A stretch of DNA of 35,621 bases. Source: Bacteroidales bacterium. GTDB lineage: Bacteria; Bacteroidota; Bacteroidia; Bacteroidales; WRLA01. The translations under genes and the position numbers were made by a program. The stretch covers positions 1 through 35,621 of the forward strand of contig JAQUSR010000006.1 in the NCBI GenBank assembly GCA_028710155.1, written 5' to 3'. Below the pieces are notes generated by a model. The model made no database searches, was not told the DNA's origin, and saw nothing but the letters and a program-made list of their open reading frames with translations. Shown piece after piece: positions 18,954-26,599 of the stretch (positions within the stretch are counted from its first letter, which is position 1; each line of letters begins with the position of its first letter).

Positions 18954-19727
18954 ATGAAACATCTGTTCTCTTTAAAGCTATTTATTGCATCTGTTTTACT
19001 ATTATCAACACTTTTTGTCTCTGCTCAAAAAGACAAAAAAAGTCGCGTTTCCATTGCCATTGGTCCGGCAATTCCTATGGGCGATATAAAAAACAATCAT
19101 TTAGACAGCTCAATATTAATGAATGGATTTGCAAAAACCGGTTTTCACTTCAACGTGGCTTATACGTACAATTTTGCCAATAATTTCGGCATCACGGCTG
19201 CCTTTTTCGGCAATGTCAATCCGGTGAATATGGATCAATATCGGTCGGAATATCAAAGATATGTCAAAGATAATTATCCAATATTCGATAATGATGATAT
19301 TACTTTTACCAACGACAATGATAAAGGCAGTTGGACCACCGGCGGTTTACTTATCGGGCCCAACATCAATTTCTATTTGGTACGTCATTTTTATTTAGAA
19401 ATAAGAGGGTTAATCGGGCTTGGCTTGGGCTATTCTCCGGAAGTTCACAACACATTGATGTTCCAAGATTTAACGTACAGTTATCAACAACAATCCGCCC
19501 ACACCGAATCGTTTGCATGGAATGTGGGTGCCGGATTTAATTATCGGTTCGACCGCTTATTTATTCGGCTTAATGTTGATTATTTGAGTAATAATTTGAA
19601 ATTTACGAATTTAAATATAAAATATCCCGTTTTTGACACAGAACAAACCACGGAAAATATACCTACTCAAATGGAAATCATTAATCAACAATTGCAGATT
19701 TCTGCCGGTGTCGGTATTTGTTTCTAA
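18954..19727 (+). CDS. Outer-membrane beta-barrel protein (PorT/OmpA-barrel-like)
   Basis: 257 residues. The signal peptide covers about residues 1-24 (ending LFVSAQ). The rest alternates polar and hydrophobic residues, as in a small outer-membrane barrel: VSIAIGPAIPMGD, FHFNVAYTYNFANNFGITAAFFG, FYLEIRGLIGLGLGYS and a terminal LQISAGVGICF whose last residue is Phe. No peptidoglycan-binding domain is present. Function cannot be assigned beyond an integral outer-membrane protein. The DNA glycosylase gene starts 11 bases after its stop. Confidence 0.7.
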   Translation: MKHLFSLKLFIASVLLLSTLFVSAQKDKKSRVSIAIGPAIPMGDIKNNHLDSSILMNGFAKTGFHFNVAYTYNFANNFGITAAFFGNVNPVNMDQYRSEYQRYVKDNYPIFDNDDITFTNDNDKGSWTTGGLLIGPNINFYLVRHFYLEIRGLIGLGLGYSPEVHNTLMFQDLTYSYQQQSAHTESFAWNVGAGFNYRFDRLFIRLNVDYLSNNLKFTNLNIKYPVFDTEQTTENIPTQMEIINQQLQISAGVGICF

Positions 19728-19738
19728 AAGTCAGTAGT

Positions 19739-20335
19739 ATGAAACCCGTTTCCAATACTTTTTTTTGTCGGGCAGATGTAGTTGCTATTGCTCGTGAAAT
19801 GATTGGTATGGAAATATTTACAAACATTAATCAACAAAAAGTCGGTGGCATTATTACCGAAACGGAAGCCTATTCCGGCGAAACCGACCACGCTTCACAT
19901 GCCTTTGGCGGACGGCGAACACCTCGAACCGAAATCATGTATCATCAAGGGGGAACATTGTATGTTTATTTATGCTATGGAATTCATTCTCTGTTGAATA
20001 TTGTTACTAACAATATGGGTATTCCGCATGCCGTTTTAATTCGTGGCATCGAACCCGTTTGCGGAGAATTGTTGATGCTACAACGGTTGAAAAAAGAAAA
20101 ACGGACCAATAAAACGTTTTACGGACCCGGAAATGTCGCCAAAGCATTAGGGATTCATTATTCACAATCGGGTATGTTGTTAGAAAAAAACAATTCTGAT
20201 TTTTCCGTTTGGATAGAGCCAAGAAAAAATCAAATTGACGACGACGATATTGTTGCAGCACCACGCATCGGAGTCGATTATGCAGGAGAAGATGCGATGT
20301 TGCCATGGAGATTTACCCGAAAAACTTCTTTATAA
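19739..20335 (+). CDS. 3-methyladenine DNA glycosylase (AAG/MPG family)
   Basis: Removes alkylated or deaminated purines from DNA as the first step of base excision repair. Residues in the order of the human AAG active site are visible: the ETEAY motif with Glu43 as the likely catalytic base and Tyr45, then His54 nine residues after Tyr45, and LYVYLCYG at 74-81. The chosen ATG at 19739 gives 199 residues, normal for bacterial members; the track start (TTG at 19718) lies within the preceding gene. It is tightly spaced behind the beta-barrel gene and ahead of the purine nucleoside phosphorylase gene. Confidence 0.9.
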   Translation: MKPVSNTFFCRADVVAIAREMIGMEIFTNINQQKVGGIITETEAYSGETDHASHAFGGRRTPRTEIMYHQGGTLYVYLCYGIHSLLNIVTNNMGIPHAVLIRGIEPVCGELLMLQRLKKEKRTNKTFYGPGNVAKALGIHYSQSGMLLEKNNSDFSVWIEPRKNQIDDDDIVAAPRIGVDYAGEDAMLPWRFTRKTSL

Positions 20336-20370
20336 CTTTATATAAAACCTTTTCATAATAATTTAAACCT

Positions 20371-21198
20371 ATGAATAACGAACAATATCTTCAACAAGTA
20401 AAAGAATCAGCCACATGGATTCGCAACAAAATCGGCGGCGAAGTAACAACAGCCATCATTTTGGGCAGTGGCTTGGGTGATTTGGCGTATGACATTGACC
20501 CTATTTGCGATATTCCTTATCAAGAAATACCAAATTTCCCGAAAAGCACAGCTCCCGGTCATCACGGACATTTGATTTACGGCACCTTGGGCAAAAAACC
20601 GGTGCTGGCAATGCAAGGGCGTTTTCACTTTTACGAAGGTTACGAAATGTGTCAAGTGGTTTTTCCCGTTCGTGTTTTCAAATATTTGGGAATTACTCAT
20701 TTAATCGTTTCCAACGCCGCCGGTGGAATCAACACCGACTATCGCATTGGCGATTTGATGATCATAAAAGACCATATCAACTTGATGCCCAATCCGTTGT
20801 TGGGAAAAAATATCGAAGAGTTGGGTGAGCGGTTTACCGATATGACTCGCGCTTACGACCGATCAATGATTCAAATGGCGGATAAAATTGCGCAACAACT
20901 GAACATTCCGTTACAACACGGCGTGTATGTGGGTAGCACCGGTCCAACTTTTGAAACTCCGGCAGAATATAACTATTTTCGCACCATCGGTGGTGATGCC
21001 TGCGGAATGTCGACTGTTCCTGAAGTGATTGCAGCGCGCCATTGCGGAATCAATGTTTTTGGAATGTCGGTCATTACCAACGAAGGTTTCAACTTTGCCG
21101 ACGATTTTAAAAACGACGGGCAAGATGTTATTGTAGTAGCCAAAGAAGCCGGAAAAAAGATGATTCGCATTGTGAAAGCGATGATTGAAACGATGTAA
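20371..21198 (+). CDS. Purine nucleoside phosphorylase, trimeric (PNP/MTAP) type
   Basis: Splits purine nucleosides with phosphate into free base and ribose-1-phosphate. Visible family features: [12 protein letters not shown] (30-41, phosphate loop), [10 protein letters not shown] (62-71), [10 protein letters not shown] (82-91), SNAAGGIN (114-121), [20 protein letters not shown], and VITNEGFNF, where Asn is the base-contacting residue. That order marks the low-molecular-mass type (guanosine/inosine preference is common) rather than the hexameric DeoD type. 275 residues is the usual length. It lies 35 bases after the glycosylase gene and probably belongs to the same transcript. Confidence 0.92.
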   Translation: MNNEQYLQQVKESATWIRNKIGGEVTTAIILGSGLGDLAYDIDPICDIPYQEIPNFPKSTAPGHHGHLIYGTLGKKPVLAMQGRFHFYEGYEMCQVVFPVRVFKYLGITHLIVSNAAGGINTDYRIGDLMIIKDHINLMPNPLLGKNIEELGERFTDMTRAYDRSMIQMADKIAQQLNIPLQHGVYVGSTGPTFETPAEYNYFRTIGGDACGMSTVPEVIAARHCGINVFGMSVITNEGFNFADDFKNDGQDVIVVAKEAGKKMIRIVKAMIETM

Positions 21199-21229
21199 TT
21201 TACATCATCCTATAATAATTTTTATAAAC

Positions 21230-22012
21230 ATGAAATCCATTTCTAACGCCGTTTTGATTGGAGCCGGAAATGTAGCTTGGAATTTAGGCATTGCTTTGCA
21301 GAAAGTCGGTATCCGCTTTGTAGGCGTGTGCAACCGCTCCAAAGATCATGGAGAGCCATTGGCACAACAACTGCAAGCACCGTTTTTTGAAGATATTCGT
21401 CAAGTGCCTGCCAATGCTGATATTTACTTATTGGCTTTGTCTGATTCGGCAATTGAAAGTGTTTCAGAACAACTTCCTGAAAATGAAGGTATTGTTGTTC
21501 ATCATTCCGGTTCAATGTCGATAGATTCGTTGGCCAAAAAACACAAAAGGCACGGCGTGTTCTACTGTTTGCAGACCTTTAAAAAAGAGGCGCCCATCGA
21601 TTTTTCTCAGTTGCCGATCATGTTGCAAGCCACATCGGACAGCGATTTGGAATTATTGAAAAATTTAGCCTTGCAACTTTCGCCTAATGTTCGAGAAACC
21701 TCCGATTTGGAACGTTCCAACCTACATGTGGCAGCCGTTTTTGCTTGCAATTTTTCCAACTATCTGTATGCTGTTGCTTATCAATTTGCAAAAGACAACA
21801 ATATGGATTTCAATTTGTTAGTTCCATTAATTCAAAAAACGGCGATGCAAATTTCGGGCGATAGCGATCCGTTTCTCAAACAAACAGGACCTGCTGCTCG
21901 TTGCGATATGGCAGTAATTGAAAAACACCTTGGCATGCTACAAAATGATCCGAAAAAACAGGCGTTGTATCGGTATTTAACTGAATGTATTTTAAATCAT
22001 TACAAAAATTAG
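21230..22012 (+). CDS. Rossmann-fold DUF2520 protein
   Basis: 260 residues from the ATG at 21230 (MKSISNAVLIGAGNVAWNLG); the track start at 21185 overlaps the previous gene and lacks support. The N-terminal Rossmann part (to about 120) has a GAGNVA nucleotide-binding loop and resembles NADP-dependent oxidoreductases of the ProC/F420-dependent type. The C-terminal DUF2520 part has the VAAVFACNFSNYLYAVA helix. The dehydrogenase substrate is not known. It comes 31 bases after the purine nucleoside phosphorylase gene and directly before the KdsC-like gene, an order I recall from other Bacteroidota; this suggests but does not prove a shared pathway. Confidence 0.8.
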   Translation: MKSISNAVLIGAGNVAWNLGIALQKVGIRFVGVCNRSKDHGEPLAQQLQAPFFEDIRQVPANADIYLLALSDSAIESVSEQLPENEGIVVHHSGSMSIDSLAKKHKRHGVFYCLQTFKKEAPIDFSQLPIMLQATSDSDLELLKNLALQLSPNVRETSDLERSNLHVAAVFACNFSNYLYAVAYQFAKDNNMDFNLLVPLIQKTAMQISGDSDPFLKQTGPAARCDMAVIEKHLGMLQNDPKKQALYRYLTECILNHYKN

Positions 22013-22023
22013 ATCTTAATTTT

Positions 22024-22548
22024 ATGAAAAATTATAAAGAAAAATTAGCACAAATCACCACTTTGATTTTTGATTACGATGGCGTAATGACAGATGCGTG
22101 TGTTTGGGCTTTACCTAGTGGCGAGATGTTGCGGAGATCGAATGTTCGTGATGGCTATGCGTTGCAACTTGCCGTCAAGATGGGTTATCACGTGGTGGTG
22201 CTTTCGGGCGGTCGTGGCGAGGGCATCGAAAGACGCTTGGAGACGCTACACATTCCGCATATCTACACCGGCGTATGCGACAAAGTGGCTACTTTTCAAG
22301 AGTTTCTCACGAGTTTCAAAATTTCGCCCGAAGAATGTCTTTTTATGGGAGACGATATTCCGGATTTTCCGGTGATGCAGTTAGTGGCGTTGGCATGCTG
22401 TCCGGCAGATGCTGTACAGGAAATCAAAGATGCGGCACATTACATTTCGCATCAGAAAGGCGGCGAAGGGTGTGTGCGCGATGTTATAGAGCAGGTGATG
22501 AAGGCGCAGGGACGTTGGATGATGGATCGCGATGCTCATTTGTGGTAA
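22024..22548 (+). CDS. kdsC: KdsC-like HAD phosphatase (probable Kdo-8-phosphate phosphatase)
   Basis: 174 residues from the ATG at 22024. It is a C0-type HAD phosphatase: motif I FDYDGVMTD (Asp17 nucleophile, Asp19), motif II VVLSGG, the Lys of GVCDKV, and motif III FMGDDIPDFPVM. KdsC removes the phosphate from 3-deoxy-D-manno-octulosonate 8-phosphate on the way to CMP-Kdo and LPS, in the cytoplasm; NeuA-linked phosphatases of the same subfamily cannot be excluded. After the first about 20 codons the DNA is richer in G+C (about half by hand count over 22081-22550) than the genes on either side. It starts 11 bases after the DUF2520 gene. Confidence 0.85.
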   Translation: MKNYKEKLAQITTLIFDYDGVMTDACVWALPSGEMLRRSNVRDGYALQLAVKMGYHVVVLSGGRGEGIERRLETLHIPHIYTGVCDKVATFQEFLTSFKISPEECLFMGDDIPDFPVMQLVALACCPADAVQEIKDAAHYISHQKGGEGCVRDVIEQVMKAQGRWMMDRDAHLW

Positions 22549-22594
22549 AAAATGAATCAAAAAACTAAAATAATAACACCCAAAACAAAATATT

Positions 22595-23395
22595 ATGGAA
22601 ATCAACAACGATTTAAAATTAGCTGTCATTATTGATGCCGAAAATGTTCCTAACAGCAATGTCAAAGGGCTGATGGAGGAAATTGCAAAATACGGTACAC
22701 CAACATTTAAAAGAATTTATGGCGATTGGACCAAACCCAATATCGTAGGATGGAAAACAGTGTTGCTCGAAAATGCCATCACGCCCATTCAACAATATAG
22801 TTACACTACCGGAAAAAATTCGTCTGATTCGGCGATGATTATTGATGCTATGGACATTTTATATACCGGAAAAGTGGATGGTTTTTGTATTGTATCCAGC
22901 GACAGCGATTTCACAAAATTAGCCATTCGTTTACGCGAATCGGGTATGAAAGTTTTCGGTTTTGGTGAACAAAAAACCCCGCAACCCTTTATCGCTGCCT
23001 GTGATAAATTTATCTATTTAGAGATTTTAAAAACCGAAGATATTGTAAAATCTTTGGAAGAAGTTGAACCCGTTGCCAAAAAACATTTTCTGTTACATCA
23101 AGTGGATAATCGAACTATTACATTGATTACCACATCTGTTAACGATGTTGCCGATGAAGACGGATGGGCTTTTTTGGGCGATATCGGTAATCTGCTTATC
23201 AAGAAAAAACCCGATTTCGATCCACGAAACTACGGTTTTGATAAACTGACGCCATTGGTTAAATCGTTGAAAAAGAATTTTGAAATTGAAGAGCGAGTAA
23301 CAGAAAACGCCAAAATTAAACATGTGTTTGTAAGAACAAAAAACAATAAGTCGAAAACAAACGCCAATAAAAAACGAAAAGCCGGTCCTCAATAA
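22595..23395 (+). CDS. NYN-domain (LabA/DUF88) protein with OST-HTH/LOTUS domain
   Basis: 266 residues. Residues about 8-148 form a NYN domain, a PIN-like predicted ribonuclease fold, with conserved acidic positions in VIIDAENVP (Asp14, Glu16), SSDSAM (Asp78) and IVSSDSDFTKLA (Asp103, Asp105). Residues about 160-248 look like an OST-HTH/LOTUS RNA-binding domain (FLGDIGNLLIKKKPDFDPRNYG and LTPLVKSL). The tail is basic (KSKTNANKKRKAG), fitting nucleic-acid binding. An RNA-processing or decay role is inferred from the domains; targets are unknown. It sits between the KdsC-like and CinA genes on the same strand. Confidence 0.85.
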   Translation: MEINNDLKLAVIIDAENVPNSNVKGLMEEIAKYGTPTFKRIYGDWTKPNIVGWKTVLLENAITPIQQYSYTTGKNSSDSAMIIDAMDILYTGKVDGFCIVSSDSDFTKLAIRLRESGMKVFGFGEQKTPQPFIAACDKFIYLEILKTEDIVKSLEEVEPVAKKHFLLHQVDNRTITLITTSVNDVADEDGWAFLGDIGNLLIKKKPDFDPRNYGFDKLTPLVKSLKKNFEIEERVTENAKIKHVFVRTKNNKSKTNANKKRKAGPQ

Positions 23396-23436
23396 AATTG
23401 TCAATTGCGCTGTTTACGTTTTTTCAAACTTAAAAA

Positions 23437-24693
23437 ATGAATATTCAAATCATTAATATCGGAGATGAATTGCTGATTGGACAAGTCATCAACAGCAATG
23501 CCGCTTTTATGAGCCAACAATTGTTGCAAAAAGGATTTTTTGTTGAAAAAACTATTGTCATTGGCGATAACGCCAAAGACATTCGACAAGCCATTGAAGA
23601 ATCGTTTCAAAGTGTGGATATTGTGATTTTAACGGGCGGATTGGGACCTACCAAAGACGACATCACCAAAAAAGTCATTGTCGATTATTTTCAAACAGAA
23701 TTAGTGATAGATACACCCACGTTGAATTTTATCTCGCAATTGCTGAAAAGCAGAAATGTTCCCATGAGCGACATTAATCGCCAACAGGCTGCTGTTCCCA
23801 AAAACGGTGTTGTGATTCCCAATATTTTAGGCACCGCTCCCGGAATTTGGATAGAACAACAGCAGAAAGTATTGATTGCCTTACCCGGAGTTCCTTTTGA
23901 GATGGAGCAATTGATGACTGCAGAAATCATTCCTCGATTGGAACAGAAATTTCATTCAACCGAACATTATCTTTGTAAAGTAATTCAACTCACAGGCATT
24001 GGTGAGAGCACGCTTTCCGATTTATTGGAATCTTGGGAATTACAGTTGCCTTCTCATATTTCGTTAGCATATCTGCCGCAACCCGGACTCATTCGTTTAC
24101 GATTGACAGGATGTAGCCAAAATGCAACCCGGTTGGAATTGGAAATGAACAATGAAACGGCAAAATTATCTCGCATTGCAGCTCCTTATATCGTTGCCTT
24201 CAACGATGATCCGTTAGAAAAAATCATCGGTCAATTATTGCTAAAAAATCATCAAACACTTTCAACAGCAGAAAGTTGTACGGGTGGATACATTGCTCAT
24301 CGGATCACCTCTATTTCGGGCAGCTCACAATATTTTAAAGGTTCTATCGTGTCGTATGCCAACGAAATTAAACAACACGTTTTAAATGTAAGTGAAACAG
24401 CGTTGACACAAATGGGAGCCGTCAGCGAAGAGGTGGTTAGACAAATGGCGGATAATGTTCGCAAAATGTTTCAAACCGATTTCTCTATTGCTGTTTCGGG
24501 TATTGCCGGTCCCGATGGCGGCACCAACGAAAAACCGGTAGGCACTGTTTGGATTGCCATAGCAACACCGAAAAAAACAATAAGTTTTAAATGCAATTTT
24601 GGTAATGCCGGTGGTCGGATGCGCATTATTCAACGAGCTGCCATTGCCACATTCGCCTCATTACTAAAGGAAATTCAAAACAACCGACATTAA
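23437..24693 (+). CDS. cinA: CinA-type NMN deamidase / competence-damage protein
   Basis: 418 residues with the two-domain CinA layout. The N-terminal half is a MoaB/Mog-like (COG1058) domain: IINIGDELLIGQVINSN, then ILTGGLGPTKDDITK and LPGVPFEM. The C-terminal about 160 residues are the PncC nicotinamide-nucleotide amidohydrolase domain: STAESCTGGYIAHRIT, YANEIKQHVL and SGIAGPDGGTNEKPVGTVW. It recycles NMN to nicotinic acid mononucleotide in NAD metabolism, and the N-terminal part of relatives hydrolyses ADP-ribose. It starts 41 bases after the NYN gene. The gap after it holds the regulatory elements of the porin-DsrE-YeiH set. Confidence 0.93.
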   Translation: MNIQIINIGDELLIGQVINSNAAFMSQQLLQKGFFVEKTIVIGDNAKDIRQAIEESFQSVDIVILTGGLGPTKDDITKKVIVDYFQTELVIDTPTLNFISQLLKSRNVPMSDINRQQAAVPKNGVVIPNILGTAPGIWIEQQQKVLIALPGVPFEMEQLMTAEIIPRLEQKFHSTEHYLCKVIQLTGIGESTLSDLLESWELQLPSHISLAYLPQPGLIRLRLTGCSQNATRLELEMNNETAKLSRIAAPYIVAFNDDPLEKIIGQLLLKNHQTLSTAESCTGGYIAHRITSISGSSQYFKGSIVSYANEIKQHVLNVSETALTQMGAVSEEVVRQMADNVRKMFQTDFSIAVSGIAGPDGGTNEKPVGTVWIAIATPKKTISFKCNFGNAGGRMRIIQRAAIATFASLLKEIQNNRH

Positions 24694-24701
24694 TTGTTAT
24701 A

Positions 24702-24717
24702 ATTTTTACGTAAAAAT
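24702..24717. repeat. 16-base perfect palindrome downstream of cinA
   Basis: ATTTTTACGTAAAAAT is a perfect palindrome nine bases after the cinA stop and about 50 bases upstream of the next promoter box. It could be an operator; it lacks a terminator's loop and T run. Confidence 0.4.
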
Positions 24718-24733
24718 ACCCTATAATTTTAAG

Positions 24734-24750
24734 TGATTTCCTGTAAATCA
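24734..24750. promoter_or_regulatory. Candidate operator of the porin-DsrE-YeiH operon
   Basis: TGATTT-CCTGT-AAATCA is an inverted repeat with 6-base arms. With one wobble position it extends to 9-base arms (AAGTGATTT/AAATCATTT). It overlaps where the -33 element would lie for the -7 box at 24767, and no TTTG is present there, as would fit a regulated promoter. The regulator is unknown; the arm spacing is not that of the classical CRP or FNR boxes. Confidence 0.5.
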
Positions 24751-24766
24751 TTTATTAGTAATATAT

Positions 24767-24775
24767 TACCTTTGC
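24767..24775 (+). promoter_or_regulatory. Candidate -7 box of the porin-DsrE-YeiH operon
   Basis: TACCTTTGC, 29 bases before the ATG at 24805, followed by ACG as at several other promoters in the window. Confidence 0.7.
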
Positions 24776-24804
24776 ACGTTTAAAAATTATAAAAAAAACA
24801 TTTT

Positions 24805-26127
24805 ATGAAAAGAATGAGACCTTTTTTTGCATGTTTGTGTTTATTTTTGATGAGTCAAGCGACTGCACAAGATTTTTCGTTAAGCGCCGAACTTCGTCCT
24901 CGCATGGAATATCGAGACGGTTATCAAAAACCGCTCACTACTGAAGAAAATCCCGCCTTGTTCATTTCCAACAGAACCCGTCTACGCTCCGATTTTGAAA
25001 GTAAATGGATTAACGCCCGTTTGACGATTCAAGATGCGCGCGTTTGGGGACAAGACGACATCAAATCGTCGAAAGTAGGACTGAATTTTTTTGAAGCATG
25101 GGCTGAATTAAACGTAGTGAAAAATTTTAGTTTTACCATTGGTCGTCAATCAATTATGTACGATTATAAACGGCTTTTTGATGTTTCTGACTGGACTTTG
25201 GAAGGAAAATCGCACGATTTGGCATTATTGAAATACAAAAACGACTCTTTACATCTATTCATTGACTTGGGTTTTGCCTACAACGCTACCGGCGAAAACA
25301 ACACACAAATGGTGTATGAAAATGACAAATTGTATCAATCGTTGGGCTTTTTGCATCTCGAAAAATCGTTTTGCAAAGCCTTCAAAGCCTCTGCCATATT
25401 TGTCGGAGAATCGTTTCAAAATCTTCAAACCGACTCGCTCGACAACACCTATATTGACGGACATTACGGACGATATACCGCCGGTGCCAACTTGGAGATG
25501 AAACACAAAGATATTCCCGTCAGTTTTATTCTTACAGGATATTATCAATTTGGACAAAGTATCAAAAAAACAGATTTTATTGACGAAAAAACGATACATC
25601 AAGATTTGCGTTCCTTTTTGTTGGCTGCAAAAGTTGATTATCAAATCATAAAACCGTTTGGAATTGGCGTTGGTGTCGATTATTATTCGGGTAGTGAGGT
25701 TGATGCTACGTCCGATAACACTTGGAACAAATTGTATGGCACCAATCATAGCTACAACGGTTCTATGGAATATTGGCGTAATACACCCAACGAAGGTTTG
25801 ATAGACCTTTACGGAGGTGTTAAAACCAAATTTTGTAAAAAAGTTTCAGCCGATTTGACGTATCATTATTTTATGACAGAAAAAAATATTCAAACAGCCG
25901 GAACAGAAGGAAAATCGTTGGGTTCTGAATTGGATTTGATCATCAAATACGATCTTATCAAATTTGTTCGTATAGAAGGTGGTTGGAGTACCTATTTTAA
26001 CTCAAAAAACACAAAATTGGTAAAAAATATTGCTGACGATACCAAAACGCGTTTTCAACAATGGGCGTATGTTTCGTTAAAGATTAATCCTCAATTGTTT
26101 AATACAAAAAATCACAAAAAGTCATAA
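24805..26127 (+). CDS. Outer-membrane porin, alginate-export-family-like
   Basis: 440 residues. The signal peptide is residues 1-22 (ending SQATAQ). The mature part is a long run of amphipathic beta strands, starting FSLSAELRPRMEYRDGY, then NRTRLRSDF, ARLTIQDARVWGQ and FSFTIGRQSIMYDYKRLF. This order (N-terminal strand, RTRLR, QDAR, GRQ) is like the alginate-export-domain porins, which form monomeric channels of 16-18 strands. The family name does not imply alginate; many members have other or unknown substrates. It is the first gene behind a likely regulated promoter and is followed within 22 bases by a DsrE-like lipoprotein and then a YeiH-type transporter, so sulfur compounds or other small anions are a plausible cargo. 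Confidence 0.75.
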   Translation: MKRMRPFFACLCLFLMSQATAQDFSLSAELRPRMEYRDGYQKPLTTEENPALFISNRTRLRSDFESKWINARLTIQDARVWGQDDIKSSKVGLNFFEAWAELNVVKNFSFTIGRQSIMYDYKRLFDVSDWTLEGKSHDLALLKYKNDSLHLFIDLGFAYNATGENNTQMVYENDKLYQSLGFLHLEKSFCKAFKASAIFVGESFQNLQTDSLDNTYIDGHYGRYTAGANLEMKHKDIPVSFILTGYYQFGQSIKKTDFIDEKTIHQDLRSFLLAAKVDYQIIKPFGIGVGVDYYSGSEVDATSDNTWNKLYGTNHSYNGSMEYWRNTPNEGLIDLYGGVKTKFCKKVSADLTYHYFMTEKNIQTAGTEGKSLGSELDLIIKYDLIKFVRIEGGWSTYFNSKNTKLVKNIADDTKTRFQQWAYVSLKINPQLFNTKNHKKS

Positions 26128-26149
26128 ATCAATATTAATTTCTAATGTC

Positions 26150-26566
26150 ATGAAAAGAGTAGTTTTAATGATTGCCGTTTTATCCGTTCTTTTGGGCTGT
26201 AATTGCGAAAATAAAGAACCGAATGCCACCGAAATAGCCACTGCTACAAAAGTAGGTATTGTTATATCATCTAATGATGTGGAAACAGTTTGGAATGTGT
26301 TGCGATTAGCCAATTACTCAATGCAACAAGGCGATAGTGTCAGCATTTTTTTGTTGGGTAAAGGAGTGGAGTTGGACAGTTTGGTGACAGTGGAAACAAA
26401 ATTAGCGGAGCAAACTGACAAATTTTTAGATAACGGCGGCTCTATTTTGGGCTGTGGCACCTGCTTGAAAAGTCGTAACAACAACGAACCACAATTTTGT
26501 ACGATGTCGTCAATGGCAGATTTGTATGCTCTTATTAAAAAGAATGACAAGGTGTTGACCTTTTAG
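26150..26566 (+). CDS. DsrE-like lipoprotein
   Basis: 138 residues. A short signal with lipobox LSVLLGC places a lipidated cysteine at residue 17. Asn18 and Cys19 follow, so the final membrane is not certain, but the protein should face the periplasm or outside. The mature part has a DsrE/DsrF/YchN-like fold: KVGIVISSNDVETVWNVLRLANYS, then GDSVSIFLLGKGVE, then the cysteine site SILGCGTCLKSRN (Cys102, Cys105). Cysteines at this place in DsrE proteins carry persulfide sulfur in known members. A third cysteine is Cys117. Most DsrE proteins are cytoplasmic, so membrane attachment outside the cytoplasm is the point of interest. It is the middle gene of the three-gene set. Confidence 0.8.
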   Translation: MKRVVLMIAVLSVLLGCNCENKEPNATEIATATKVGIVISSNDVETVWNVLRLANYSMQQGDSVSIFLLGKGVELDSLVTVETKLAEQTDKFLDNGGSILGCGTCLKSRNNNEPQFCTMSSMADLYALIKKNDKVLTF

Positions 26567-26599
26567 AAAACAAATGTATTGAAAAGAAAAAATTATATA

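Noticed and set aside
24734-24750. Reading the palindrome as a CRP or FNR box
   Set aside because: The arms are TGAT-N9-ATCA, whereas FNR sites have TGAT-N4-ATCA and CRP sites GTGA-N6-TCAC. The spacing does not fit, so no regulator is named.
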